From NCBI RefSeq assembly GCF_003955715.1, contig NZ_CP034463.1, positions 8,060,001 through 8,124,000 on the forward strand: a stretch of 64,000 bases of DNA, read 5' to 3'. Of this stretch, positions 1-9,275 are shown one piece after another. How positions within the stretch are numbered: position 1 is the stretch's first letter; the number at the start of each line of letters is the position of its first letter. The position numbers and the translations under genes are program-made. Origin of the DNA: Streptomyces aquilus. Its GTDB lineage: Bacteria > Actinomycetota > Actinomycetes > Streptomycetales > Streptomycetaceae. The notes under the pieces are model-generated. The model made no database searches, was not told where the DNA came from, and saw only the letters and a program-made list of their open reading frames with translations.

Positions 1-441
1 GCCGCCCGCCGGGCCCGAGGTCATCATCCGGCGGTGCCGGTCGACCACGGCCGCCAGGTCCCCGGCGCGCTCGCCGCTGACCTGCCGTACGACATGCTCG
101 GTGATCGTCGCGAACGCCACCGACTCGTGCACCGCGAACAGCGGCAGCCGGTTGCGCGCACAGGCCAGCACCAGGTCCTCCGGCACATCGCCGAGCTCCG
201 CCTCGCCCGCCGCCAGCGCCGCCACACCGGCCTGCACGAGGATCCGCACGAACGCGTCGGAGTCCGCGGCGTCCCTCCGCCACGCCAGCCCCGTGAGCAC
301 CAGCTCACCGCCCGACAGATAGCGGCTCGGGTCCCGCAGGTCCGTGGTCATCACACCGCGCACGGTGCGGTCCAGCTCGTCCTCGCCGCCGAGCAGCCGC
401 AGGCCCAGCGCGTCGGTGTCCAGCAGTGCGCGCAGCCGCAT
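1..441 (-). CDS. PucR family transcriptional regulator, N-terminal part (runs off the window)
   Basis: The reading frame starts at ATG 441 and stays open for 147 codons to the window edge, so only the N-terminal part is present. It begins MRLRALLDT and contains the typical PucR N-terminal sequence, with the blocks TTDLRDPSRYLSGGELVLTG and FAVHESVAFATITEHV. This domain is the purine-catabolism ligand-binding module; the helix-turn-helix would lie outside the window. The gene diverges from the xanthine dehydrogenase operon, which is the expected target of a PucR regulator. What is seen is the domain and the gene order; the regulatory link is inferred. Confidence 0.85.
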   Translation of the reverse strand, partial: MRLRALLDTDALGLRLLGGEDELDRTVRGVMTTDLRDPSRYLSGGELVLTGLAWRRDAADSDAFVRILVQAGVAALAAGEAELGDVPEDLVLACARNRLPLFAVHESVAFATITEHVVRQVSGERAGDLAAVVDRHRRMMTSGPAGG

Positions 442-807
442 TCTCGTCGCCGCCGATCTTTGTCTCGAAATCTACGATGAACTGTGAGGCCCCTGTGCGG
501 GAGGCGCCTGTCCGGTGGCCCGATGAGCTCCGCTCACCGCCCCTCGGGCTGTGTCCCAGGTCACGCCCGTTGTGTCGCGCGTTTCCACAGGAAAACATGG
601 AGGTTACTGAGGGCCTCCGTTCATACGAATCTACAAGATGACCGCCCCGACCAGCCAACTCCTTCAGAGTTTCCGTGACTGACCCCGTCGGAGCACGGCG
701 CTGTGTACTGGCCCCACTCCGCGTGAACAACACATGAACGAGCCGGGCCCGCCGCACACGATCTGGCTCAATCCGTACCACCCACAAGACGAAGAAGAGA
801 GCCGGTC
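442..807. promoter_or_regulatory. Divergent intergenic region between pucR and the xanthine dehydrogenase operon
   Basis: This 366-base stretch separates two divergent starts and must hold the promoters of both. I see a short inverted repeat, GAGG(N10)CCTC, near 600-620 that could be an operator, but it is weak. No promoter hexamers stand out, and no small gene is convincing. Confidence 0.4.
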
Positions 808-1698
808 ATGGACTTCCTTCGCCCCGCCAGCTGGGAGGAGGCGCTCGCCGCCAAGGCTGAGCACCCCACCGCTGTCCCCATTGCGGGCGGCACCGATGTG
901 ATGGTCGAGATCAACTTCGACCACCGGCGGCCCGAGTACCTGCTCGACCTGAACCGCGTCACCGACCTCACGGAGTGGGAGGTCGGCCAGGACTCGGTGC
1001 GGCTCGGCGCCTCCGTCCCGTACACCCGGATCATGGAGCACCTCCGTGCCGAGCTGCCGGGCCTCGCCCTGGCCTCGCACACGGTCGCCTCCCCGCAGAT
1101 CCGCAACCGCGGCGGCGTCGGCGGCAACCTCGGCACCGCCTCCCCGGCCGGCGACGCCCACCCCGCGCTCCTCGCGGCCGGCGCCGAGGTCGAGGTCGAG
1201 TCGGTGCGCGGCTCGCGCCTGATCCCCATCGACGAGTTCTACACCGGCGTGAAGCGCAACGCGCTCGCGCCCGACGAGCTGATCCGCGCGGTCCACATCA
1301 AGAAGGCCGACGGCCCGCAGCAGTACTCGAAGGTCGGCACCCGCAACGCCATGGTCATCGCGGTCTGCGCCTTCGGCCTGGCCCTGCACCCCGAGACCCG
1401 CACGGTCCGCACCGGCATCGGCTCGGCGGCGCCCACCCCGGTCCGGGCGAAGGCCGCGGAGGAGTTCCTGAACGCGGCGCTCGAAGAGGGCGGCTTCTGG
1501 GACAACGGAAAGATCATCACCCCGTCGGTCGCCAAGCAGTTCGCGGACCTGTGCGCCGCCGCCTGCAACCCGATCGACGACGTCCGGGGCACGGCGAGCT
1601 ACCGCCGCCACGCGGTCGGCATCATGGCCCGCCGCACGCTGACCTGGACCTGGGAGTCGTACCGCGGCACCGCCGCCCGCACGGAGGGAGTCGCGTAA
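808..1698 (+). CDS. Xanthine dehydrogenase, FAD-binding subunit
   Basis: The 296-residue protein is the medium (FAD) subunit of a three-gene molybdenum hydroxylase that oxidises hypoxanthine and xanthine to urate. The FAD-binding motifs are IAGGTDVMVEI near residue 27 and NRGGVGGNLGTASPAGDAHP near residue 100, the classic CO-dehydrogenase flavoprotein pattern. The C-terminal third matches the CODH flavoprotein C-terminal domain (YSKVGTRNAM, then GSAAPTPVRA). ATG 808 is the only good start; its ribosome site (AGAAGAGAG) is modest. The stop overlaps the next start by one base (TAATG), so translation is probably coupled. Confidence 0.93.
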   Translation: MDFLRPASWEEALAAKAEHPTAVPIAGGTDVMVEINFDHRRPEYLLDLNRVTDLTEWEVGQDSVRLGASVPYTRIMEHLRAELPGLALASHTVASPQIRNRGGVGGNLGTASPAGDAHPALLAAGAEVEVESVRGSRLIPIDEFYTGVKRNALAPDELIRAVHIKKADGPQQYSKVGTRNAMVIAVCAFGLALHPETRTVRTGIGSAAPTPVRAKAAEEFLNAALEEGGFWDNGKIITPSVAKQFADLCAAACNPIDDVRGTASYRRHAVGIMARRTLTWTWESYRGTAARTEGVA

Positions 1699-2267
1699 TG
1701 CGCGTCAATTTCACGGTCAACGGCCGTCCGCAGGAGGCCGACGACGTCTGGGAGGGCGAGTCCCTTCTGTACGTGCTGCGCGAGCGGCTCGGCCTGCCGG
1801 GCTCCAAGAACGCCTGCGAGCAGGGCGAGTGCGGCTCCTGCACCGTCCGCCTCGACGGGGTGCCGGTGTGTTCGTGTCTGGTCGCGGCCGGTCAGGTCGA
1901 GGGCCGTGACGTGGTCACGGTCGAGGGCCTCGCGGACTTCGCCAAGCAGCGGGCCTGCGGGTCCACTTGTGGAACCTCGCTCGACGAGGCCAAGCAGTGG
2001 GCGGCCAAGGGCCAGGACTCGCAAACCGGCGAGGGCACCGAACTCTCCCCGATCCAGCAGGCGTTCATCGACGCCGGCGCCGTGCAGTGCGGCTTCTGCA
2101 CCCCCGGTCTGCTGGTCGCGGCCGACGAGATGCTGGAGCGCAACCCGAACCCGACCGACGCGGACATCCGCGAGGCGCTGTCGGGCAACCTGTGCCGCTG
2201 CACCGGCTACGAGAAGATCATGGACGCGGTCCGCCTCGCGGCCGCCCGGCAGTCCGAGGGGGTCTGA
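1698..2267 (+). CDS. Xanthine dehydrogenase, 2Fe-2S subunit
   Basis: The 189-residue small subunit carries electrons from the molybdenum site to FAD. The N-terminal plant-type cluster motif is CEQGECGSC plus a further Cys (VPVCSC). The second cluster, in the helical C-terminal domain, is QCGFCTPG and LCRCTGY. Between the two domains is an extra segment of about 30 residues containing CGSTCGTSLDEAKQW, longer than the usual linker of the family. From memory this insertion occurs in other Streptomyces homologues. The start overlaps the preceding stop, and the stop is two bases before the next ATG. Confidence 0.93.
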   Translation: MRVNFTVNGRPQEADDVWEGESLLYVLRERLGLPGSKNACEQGECGSCTVRLDGVPVCSCLVAAGQVEGRDVVTVEGLADFAKQRACGSTCGTSLDEAKQWAAKGQDSQTGEGTELSPIQQAFIDAGAVQCGFCTPGLLVAADEMLERNPNPTDADIREALSGNLCRCTGYEKIMDAVRLAAARQSEGV

Positions 2268-2269
2268 GC

Positions 2270-4654
2270 ATGCCCACCACCGGCGCTCCCACCAAAATCA
2301 CCCAGGGTTCCAAGACCAAGGGCGGCATCGGCGAGTCCACGCTCCGCCCGGACGGCACCCTGAAGGTCACCGGCGAGTTCGCGTACTCGTCCGACATGTG
2401 GCACGAGGACATGCTCTGGGGCCAGATCCTGCGCTCCACGGTCGCGCACGCCGAGATCGTCTCGATCGACACCTCCGAGGCCCTCGCCATGCCGGGCGTC
2501 TACGCCGTCATGACGTACGACGACCTGCCCACGGACGTGAAGAACTACGGCCTGGAGATCCAGGACACCCCCGTCCTCGCGCACGGCAAGGTACGCCACC
2601 ACGGCGAGCCGGTCGCGATCGTCGCCGCCGACCACCCGGAGACCGCGCGCCGCGCCGCCGCCAAGATCAAGGTCGACTACCGCGAGCTGCCCGTCATCAC
2701 CGACGAGGCCTCCGCGACCGCGCCGGACGCGATCCTGGTCCACGAGAACCGCGACGACCACCACATCGGCCACGTCCCGCACCCCAACATCGTGCACCGC
2801 CAGCCGATCATCCGCGGCAACGCCGAAGAGGCCGCCAAGAAGGCCGACTTCGTCGTCAAGGGCGAGTACACCTTCGGCATGCAGGACCAGGCCTTCCTCG
2901 GCCCCGAGTCGGGTCTCGCGGTGCCGGACGAGGACGGCGGCGTCCACCTCTACATCGCCACCCAGTGGCTGCACAGCGACCTCAAGCAGATCGCCCCGGT
3001 CCTCGGCCTGCCCGAGAGCAAGGTCCGTATGACGCTGTCCGGCGTCGGCGGTGCCTTCGGCGGCCGCGAGGACATCTCGATGCAGATCCACGCCTGCCTG
3101 CTGGCACTGCGCACGGGCAAGCCGGTCAAGATCGTCTACAACCGCTTCGAGTCCTTCTTCGGCCACGTCCACCGCCACCCGGCGAAGCTCTACTACGAGC
3201 ACGGGGCCACCGCCGAGGGCAAGTTGACGCACGTCAAGTGCCGGATCGTCCTGGACGGCGGCGCCTACGCCTCCGCCTCCCCGGCGGTCGTCGGCAATGC
3301 CTCCTCCCTCTCGATCGGCCCGTACGTGGTCGACGACGTCGACATCGAGGCCATCGCCCTCTACACCAACAACCCGCCCTGCGGCGCCATGCGCGGCTTC
3401 GGCGCGGTCCAGGCGTGCTTCGCCTACGAGGCCCAGATGGACAAGCTCGCCGACCGGGTGGGCATGGATCGGGTCGCGTTCCGTCAGCTCAACGCGATGG
3501 AACAGGGCACGATCATGCCGACCGGCCAGCCCGTCGACTCGCCGGCCCCGGTCGCCGAACTCCTGCGCCGCGTCAAGGCGATGCCGCTCCCTCCGGAGCG
3601 CCAGTGGGAGTCCAGCGAGGGCGCGGACGTACGACAGCTGCCCGGCGGTCTGTCCAACACCACGCACGGCGAGGGCGTCGTCCGCGGCATCGGCTACGCG
3701 GTCGGCATCAAGAACGTCGGCTTCTCCGAGGGCTTCGACGACTACTCCACCGCCAAGGTCCGCATGGAGGTCGTCGGCGGTGAGCCGGTGGCCATCGTGC
3801 ACACCGCGATGGCGGAGGTCGGCCAGGGCGGCGTCACCGTCCACGCGCAGATCGCCCGTACCGAGCTGGGCGTCGCACAGGTGACCATCCACCCGGCCGA
3901 CACGCAGGTGGGCTCGGCGGGTTCGACCTCGGCCTCCCGGCAGACGTACGTCACCGGCGGCGCCGTCAAGAACTCCTGCGAGCTGGTGCGCGAGAAGGTC
4001 CTGGAGATCGGCCGCCGCAAGTTCGGCTCGTACCACCCGGCGTGGGCCACCGCCGAACTCCTCCTGGAGGGCGGCAAGGTCGTCACCGACGGCGGCGAGG
4101 TCCTCGCGGACCTGGCCGAGGTGCTGGAGGGCGAGACCGTCGAGGTGGAGGCCGAGTGGCGGCACCGCCCGACCGAGGCCTTCGACCTCCGCACCGGCCA
4201 GGGCTTCGGCCACGTCCAGTACTCCTTCGCCGCGCACCGCGCGGTCGTCGAGGTGGACACCGAGCTCGGCCTGGTCAAGGTCATCGAGCTGGCCTGCGCC
4301 CAGGACGTCGGCAAGGCGCTCAACCCGCTGTCGGTCGTCGGCCAGATCCAGGGCGGCACCACCCAGGGCCTCGGTGTCGCGGTGATGGAAGAGATCATCG
4401 TCGACCCCAATACGGCCAAGGTCAGGAACCCCTCCTTCACGGACTATCTGATCCCCACCATCCTCGACACGCCGACCATCCCCGTCGACGTGCTCGAACT
4501 CGCCGACGACCACGCCCCGTACGGGCTCCGTGGCATCGGCGAGGCCCCCACCCTGTCGTCGACCCCGGCCGTCCTCGCGGCGATCCGGAACGCGACCGGG
4601 CTGGAGCTCAACCGCACGCCGGTCCGCCCGGAACACCTCACCGGCACGGCGTAG
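2270..4654 (+). CDS. Xanthine dehydrogenase, molybdenum-binding subunit
   Basis: The 794-residue large subunit binds the molybdopterin cofactor and the purine. The N-terminal half is the aldehyde oxidase/xanthine dehydrogenase a/b hammerhead domain (TLKVTGEFAYSSDMW). The cofactor-binding domain follows, with VGGAFGGRED, GAMRGFGAVQ, the QGG-type segment VGQGGVTVHAQ and the C-terminal GIGEAPT, which carries the expected catalytic glutamate. Length and motif order fit a complete enzyme. It is the third gene of a tightly packed operon. A 239-base gap follows before the permease, so the permease may have its own promoter. Confidence 0.93.
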   Translation: MPTTGAPTKITQGSKTKGGIGESTLRPDGTLKVTGEFAYSSDMWHEDMLWGQILRSTVAHAEIVSIDTSEALAMPGVYAVMTYDDLPTDVKNYGLEIQDTPVLAHGKVRHHGEPVAIVAADHPETARRAAAKIKVDYRELPVITDEASATAPDAILVHENRDDHHIGHVPHPNIVHRQPIIRGNAEEAAKKADFVVKGEYTFGMQDQAFLGPESGLAVPDEDGGVHLYIATQWLHSDLKQIAPVLGLPESKVRMTLSGVGGAFGGREDISMQIHACLLALRTGKPVKIVYNRFESFFGHVHRHPAKLYYEHGATAEGKLTHVKCRIVLDGGAYASASPAVVGNASSLSIGPYVVDDVDIEAIALYTNNPPCGAMRGFGAVQACFAYEAQMDKLADRVGMDRVAFRQLNAMEQGTIMPTGQPVDSPAPVAELLRRVKAMPLPPERQWESSEGADVRQLPGGLSNTTHGEGVVRGIGYAVGIKNVGFSEGFDDYSTAKVRMEVVGGEPVAIVHTAMAEVGQGGVTVHAQIARTELGVAQVTIHPADTQVGSAGSTSASRQTYVTGGAVKNSCELVREKVLEIGRRKFGSYHPAWATAELLLEGGKVVTDGGEVLADLAEVLEGETVEVEAEWRHRPTEAFDLRTGQGFGHVQYSFAAHRAVVEVDTELGLVKVIELACAQDVGKALNPLSVVGQIQGGTTQGLGVAVMEEIIVDPNTAKVRNPSFTDYLIPTILDTPTIPVDVLELADDHAPYGLRGIGEAPTLSSTPAVLAAIRNATGLELNRTPVRPEHLTGTA

Positions 4655-4893
4655 GCGGCCAGTTGAAGCTCTCCGGGCGGCGCAGGGAACGTCACAACCT
4701 CCACCGCGCCGCCCGGAGCACCAAGTCCCGCACCGCTCGCGGCACTTGAAGCATGACCCCAGCGTGACCCGTAGTACCCCTGTTCGTTCGTCTCGGGCCG
4801 TCCCCCGGGTCGTGCGGCCGAAGCACCTTCCCAAATCCCGCAGCCGCAGAGGCGGTTGGCGGGGGCCCCTGTGAACCTTGGGAGTAGGCCCAC

Positions 4894-6351
4894 ATGACCC
4901 AGCAGTCACTGGAGCCGCAGACCGTTGCCGACGACGCGGGAGAAGGCACCCGCGTCCCGGCCGGACGGTCCTGGCTCGACCGGTACTTTCACATATCCCG
5001 GCGAGGATCGACGGTCGCGCGTGAGGTGCGCGGCGGCGTCACCACCTTCATGGCGATGGCGTACATCCTCCTGCTCAACCCCCTGATCCTGTCCGGCAAG
5101 GACGCGGCGGGGGACACGCTCGGCCAGAAGGCCCTCATCACCGCGACCGCGTTCGCGGCGGCCTTCACCACGCTGCTGATGGGTTTCTTCGGCAAGGTGC
5201 CGCTCGCCCTCGCCGCCGGCCTCTCCGTCTCCGGCGTCCTGTCCTCGCAGGTCGCCCCGCAGATGACCTGGCCGCAGGCCATGGGCATGTGCGTGATGTA
5301 CGGCGTCGTCATCATGCTGCTGGTCGTCACCGGCCTGCGCGAGATGATCATGAACGCCATCCCGCTGGCCCTCAAGCACGCGATCACCATGGGCATCGGC
5401 CTGTTCGTCGCCCTGATCGGCTTCTACAAGGCCGGCTTCGTCCACCAGGGCAAGGCGACCCCGGTGACCCTGGGCCCGACGGGCGAACTGGCCGGCTGGC
5501 CGGTCCTGCTCTTCGCCGCGACCCTGCTCGCGATCTTCATGCTCCAGGCCCGGGGCGTCCCCGGCGCCATCCTGATCGGCATCGTCGGCGGCACGGTCCT
5601 CGCCGTCGTCCTGAACGCCCTCGACGTCATCGACCCCGGGCAGTGGGCGAGCGGCGCTCCCGAACTCCACGGCAGCGCGGTCTCGATGCCGGACTTCTCG
5701 ATCTTCGGCGACGTCGAGTTCGGCGGCTGGGGCGAGGTGGGCGCGATGACGGTCGGCATGATCGTCTTCACCCTGGTCCTGGCGGGCTTCTTCGACGCGA
5801 TGGCGACGATCATCGGCGTCGGCACGGAGGCCAAGCTGGCCGACGAGCAGGGCCGGATGCCGGGCCTGTCGAAGGCGCTGTTCATCGACGGCGCCGGCGG
5901 CGCGATCGGCGGCGTGGCGGGAGCCTCGGGCCAGACGGTGTTCGTGGAGTCGGCGACGGGGGTGGGCGAAGGCGCCCGCACCGGCCTCTCCTCCGTCGTC
6001 ACGGGCTTGTTCTTCGCGGCGTGCCTGTTCTTCACCCCGCTGACGGCGATCGTGCCCGGCGAGGTGGCGGCGGCGGCCCTGGTGGTCATCGGCGCGATGA
6101 TGATGATGAACGCGCGGCACGTGGACTGGGCGGACCGCGCGACGGCGATCCCGGTGTTCCTCACGGTCGTCATCATGCCGTTCACCTACTCGATCACGGC
6201 CGGCGTGGCCGCGGGCGTCATCTCGTACGTCGCCATCAAGGTCGCCCAGGGCAAGGCGCGGGAGATCGGGGCGTTCATGTGGGCCCTGACAGTGATCTTC
6301 TTCGTCTATTTCGCCCTCAATCCCATTGAGAGCTGGATGGGCGTCCACTAG
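4894..6351 (+). CDS. NCS2 family purine permease
   Basis: The 485-residue multi-pass membrane protein resembles the AzgA-type adenine/guanine/hypoxanthine permeases. Characteristic pieces are GGVTTFMAMAYILLLNP near the N terminus, LALAAGLSVSG, and the GFFDAMATIIGVG segment in the middle, followed by GASGQTVFVESATGVGEGAR. A GGGAG ribosome site lies 13 bases before ATG 4894. Its position between xanthine dehydrogenase and XdhC indicates uptake of hypoxanthine, xanthine or guanine for the same pathway. Exact substrate choice cannot be read from the sequence. Confidence 0.9.
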   Translation: MTQQSLEPQTVADDAGEGTRVPAGRSWLDRYFHISRRGSTVAREVRGGVTTFMAMAYILLLNPLILSGKDAAGDTLGQKALITATAFAAAFTTLLMGFFGKVPLALAAGLSVSGVLSSQVAPQMTWPQAMGMCVMYGVVIMLLVVTGLREMIMNAIPLALKHAITMGIGLFVALIGFYKAGFVHQGKATPVTLGPTGELAGWPVLLFAATLLAIFMLQARGVPGAILIGIVGGTVLAVVLNALDVIDPGQWASGAPELHGSAVSMPDFSIFGDVEFGGWGEVGAMTVGMIVFTLVLAGFFDAMATIIGVGTEAKLADEQGRMPGLSKALFIDGAGGAIGGVAGASGQTVFVESATGVGEGARTGLSSVVTGLFFAACLFFTPLTAIVPGEVAAAALVVIGAMMMMNARHVDWADRATAIPVFLTVVIMPFTYSITAGVAAGVISYVAIKVAQGKAREIGAFMWALTVIFFVYFALNPIESWMGVH

Positions 6352-6390
6352 CGCCGCCCTTTTCCCCACCTTCCGTTAGGAGACCGAGAG

Positions 6391-7545
6391 ATGCTGGACA
6401 TCGCCGAAGAGCTGCACCGGTGGGTCGAGCAGGGACGCGACTTCGCCGTGGCCACCGTGGTGGCCGTCGGCGGCAGCGCCCCTCGCCAGCCCGGCGCGGC
6501 CCTCGCGGTCGACGCCGACGGCACGGCGATCGGCTCGGTCTCCGGCGGTTGCGTGGAGGGCGCGGTGTACGAGCTGTGCCAACAGGCGCTGGAGGACGGC
6601 GAGCCGGTCCTGGAGCGCTTCGGCTACAGCGACGACGACGCCTTCGCGGTCGGCCTGACCTGCGGCGGCATCATCGACATCCTGGTGACGCCGGTACGGG
6701 CGGGAGACCCGGTCCGTGAGGTGATCACGGCAGGCCTGGCCGCCGCGGCGCGGGGCGAGGCGGCGGCACTGGCTCGCGTGGTGTCAGGCCCGGCGGAGCT
6801 GCTGGGACGGGCGCTGCTGGTCCGTGCGGAGGGCGGGTACGAGGGCGGCTTCGGCGCCCACCCCGAGCTGGACCGCACGGTGGCGGCGGAGGCGGGCGCG
6901 TTCCTGGACGCCGGCCGCACCGGCACCCTGGAGATCGGGGAGCAGGGCTCGCGTTGCGGAGCACCGCTCACGATCCTGATCGAGTCCTCGGTCCCGGCGC
7001 CCCGGATGATCGTCTTCGGCGCGATCGACTTCGCGTCGGCGCTGGTACGGGTCGGCAAGTTCCTCGGCTACCACGTCACGGTGTGCGACGCGCGCCCCGT
7101 GTTCGCGACGAGGACCCGCTTCCCGGAGGCGGACGAGATCGTGGTGGAGTGGCCGCACAAGTACCTGGAGCGGACGCCGGTGGACGCCCGCACGGTCCTG
7201 TGCGTCCTCACCCACGACGCGAAGTTCGACATACCCCTGCTCCAACTGGCCCTGCGCCTGCCGGTCGCCTACGTCGGCGCGATGGGCTCCCGCCGAACCC
7301 ACCTGGACCGCAACGAACGCCTGCGCGAAGTCGGCGTGACGGAACTGGAGCTGGCCCGGCTGCGCTCCCCGATCGGCCTGGACCTCGGGGCGCGGACGCC
7401 GGAGGAGACGGCGTTGTCGATCGGGGCGGAGATCGTGGCGAACCGGCGTGGGGGGAGCGGGGTTTCACTGACGGGGGCGCATACGCCGATCCACCATGAC
7501 GTGACGTCGTCACCGCCGGCCGGGCGGATCGGGTCGGTGGCCTGA
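6391..7545 (+). CDS. XdhC/CoxI family molybdenum cofactor insertion protein
   Basis: The 384-residue protein is the chaperone type that sulfurates or inserts the molybdenum cofactor into xanthine dehydrogenase. The N-terminal XdhC_CoxI domain shows GGSAPRQPGAALAV, SGGCVEGAV and LTCGGIIDILV, with the conserved cysteine. The C-terminal Rossmann domain contains MIVFGAIDFASALVRVGKFL and GAMGSRRTH. A GTTAGGAGA ribosome site precedes ATG 6391. It closes the purine cluster. A short GGGCC-TAC-GGCCC hairpin just after the stop may act as a terminator. Confidence 0.9.
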   Translation: MLDIAEELHRWVEQGRDFAVATVVAVGGSAPRQPGAALAVDADGTAIGSVSGGCVEGAVYELCQQALEDGEPVLERFGYSDDDAFAVGLTCGGIIDILVTPVRAGDPVREVITAGLAAAARGEAAALARVVSGPAELLGRALLVRAEGGYEGGFGAHPELDRTVAAEAGAFLDAGRTGTLEIGEQGSRCGAPLTILIESSVPAPRMIVFGAIDFASALVRVGKFLGYHVTVCDARPVFATRTRFPEADEIVVEWPHKYLERTPVDARTVLCVLTHDAKFDIPLLQLALRLPVAYVGAMGSRRTHLDRNERLREVGVTELELARLRSPIGLDLGARTPEETALSIGAEIVANRRGGSGVSLTGAHTPIHHDVTSSPPAGRIGSVA

Positions 7546-7607
7546 GGGCCTACGGCCCGCGTCAGGGGATCATGCGGACGCGGCCGATGGCCCGCAGGGG
7601 CGCGCCG

Positions 7608-8048
7608 TCAGGCCTTCCTGAGCAGCCGATTCACCGCCCGCCCGAACACATACCGAGCCACCCGCCGCGTCACCGGATCAACCACCCCCGGCAGAAACCG
7701 GAACCCCAACTCCTCCCGCCACACCACCCGGCTGCGCCCGCCCGGCCCCACCGCCACCTCGATCTCCGCCCACCCGGTGACGACCCGCCCCCGCTTCTCC
7801 AGTCGGCAGAACCCGGCGGCCTCTTCGGCCGGCGGACGCCACACCGTGACCTCCATACGGTCGTCGAAGGCCAGCGGCCCGACTCCCGTACGCGCCACGA
7901 ACACCGTGCCCACGCCCGTCGGCCCCGGCGTCTCCACGGTGACCCGGGTCAGGGGCACCACGTCCCCATGGCGGGACCACTCCGTGAGGCGGCGCCAGGT
8001 CTCGGCTCGCGGGAGCGGTGCCGTGCGTTCGATGAGGAAGGTGACCAC
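7608..8048 (-). CDS. SRPBCC family protein
   Basis: The 146-residue protein has the pattern of a polyketide cyclase/dehydrase-like START fold: an N-terminal strand with IERTAPLPRAETWRRLTEW and a C-terminal amphipathic helix (FGRAVNRLLRKA). Such proteins bind hydrophobic ligands, but no substrate can be assigned. The start is GTG 8048. There is no Shine-Dalgarno sequence, and a TAAGAT hexamer ends six bases upstream, so the mRNA is probably leaderless. It is convergent with the XdhC gene. Confidence 0.7.
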   Translation of the reverse strand: MVTFLIERTAPLPRAETWRRLTEWSRHGDVVPLTRVTVETPGPTGVGTVFVARTGVGPLAFDDRMEVTVWRPPAEEAAGFCRLEKRGRVVTGWAEIEVAVGPGGRSRVVWREELGFRFLPGVVDPVTRRVARYVFGRAVNRLLRKA

Positions 8049-8233
8049 GCAACGATCTTAAGGAATCGTGGCAGTTCAGCGGCGTATTCATATCCGGCTC
8101 AGAGGGTTGGTGCACTCGCCGGTCGGCCGACCGGCGTACGCCGACCGGAACGCGCCACCCGGTGGCGCGCACGCGCTCTACGATTTCCCCCACGGACGGG
8201 CATTCCGCCCGTCAACAGGGGGAGTTGATCGCC

Positions 8234-9247
8234 ATGCCACTGAAGGCCTACGGCGTACTGATCACCCGGGCTGTCGACACCCGGCGCGAGGGCGCCACCG
8301 ACACCCCGCACTACCAGATCCATCTCACCGACGATCAAGGCGTCCACTACCGCGCCGCCGTCAACGTGCTGTCCCAGGAGCGTCCCTCCGAGCTGCTCTA
8401 CCTCGTCGACGAGGACTTCCGGCACCCCGTCACCGCCCGGCTCGCGGGGCTGGCCAGTGGGTGGAACACCCTGCCGCCCGGACCCGGCGGGCCCAACCTC
8501 GACTTCGTGCGCGGCAACCTCTTCGACCCGGCGAAGATGCGCACCCTGCCCCCGGACCTCCCCGGCGACGGCAACGACCTCGCCGACATCCTCGACCACT
8601 ACGTACGGCGGGCCGTCGCCGACCCCGAGGCCCGGGTGTATCTGTTCGGTGAGCGCTTCGGGCCCGAACCCGGCGTCAAGGACAAGGTGTTCGGCTTCCT
8701 GCCGGGCAACGGCATCCACGACATCCACATGAACCAGGGCAACAGCGGCCGCTTCCGCACTGACGACGGGGTGTGGCAGGACGGGGGAGTCCTGATCCAC
8801 TTCCCCGGCCTTGACCGCTGGGTCGGCATCTTCCTCGCCTTCCAGAGCCAGTCCTGGCACACCGACGACGCCACCGGGCACGCCCTCGGCGACGTGGACG
8901 GCAACCGGCCGGAGCCCGGCACCCTGCCCGTGCGGATCGTCGCCGCGCTCGTCAACCCGCCCGGTCCGTCCCCCGAGTCCGAGACGGTCACGCTGCTCAA
9001 CGCCTCGCCCGACCCCGTCGACCTCACCGGGTGGCGCATCGGCGACCGGCTGGGGCAGAAGTCCCCGGTGCCCGCCGGGACGCTCGCCGCCGGTGCCTGC
9101 CTCCTCGTCCCGCTCGGCGAGGGCGGCGCCCAACTCGGCAACCACGGCGGCGAGATCACCCTCTTCGACGTCAAGGGGCTCAAGGTCGACGGCGTCTCGT
9201 ACACCAAGGAACAGGCCGCCCGGGAAGGCTGGTCCGTGGTGTTCTGA
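8234..9247 (+). CDS. DUF2278 family protein with C-terminal lamin-tail-like domain
   Basis: The 337-residue protein starts at ATG 8234 behind a GGGGGAG ribosome site. The first about 220 residues match the DUF2278 (YukJ-like) family, with MPLKAYGVLITRAVD at the start and GIHDIHMNQGN and WVGIFLAFQSQSWHTD in the middle. The last about 90 residues (VTLLNASPDPVDLTGWRIGD) look like a lamin-tail Ig-like domain. The role of the family is unknown, and no signal peptide is seen. It stands alone, convergent with the deacetylase. Confidence 0.78.
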   Translation: MPLKAYGVLITRAVDTRREGATDTPHYQIHLTDDQGVHYRAAVNVLSQERPSELLYLVDEDFRHPVTARLAGLASGWNTLPPGPGGPNLDFVRGNLFDPAKMRTLPPDLPGDGNDLADILDHYVRRAVADPEARVYLFGERFGPEPGVKDKVFGFLPGNGIHDIHMNQGNSGRFRTDDGVWQDGGVLIHFPGLDRWVGIFLAFQSQSWHTDDATGHALGDVDGNRPEPGTLPVRIVAALVNPPGPSPESETVTLLNASPDPVDLTGWRIGDRLGQKSPVPAGTLAAGACLLVPLGEGGAQLGNHGGEITLFDVKGLKVDGVSYTKEQAAREGWSVVF

Positions 9248-9275
9248 CCCCCTCCACCTCACCTGGTGACCGGCG

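Noticed and set aside
2207..4909. A 900-codon open frame on the minus strand opposite the molybdenum subunit gene
   Set aside because: It is a shadow frame typical of high-GC coding DNA. Its product is Val/Asp/Arg/Gly-rich without motifs, and the plus-strand gene is certain.
4906..6369. Long minus-strand frame opposite the purine permease
   Set aside because: His/Asp/Arg-rich shadow with no membrane or domain pattern; the opposite strand encodes a clear NCS2 permease.
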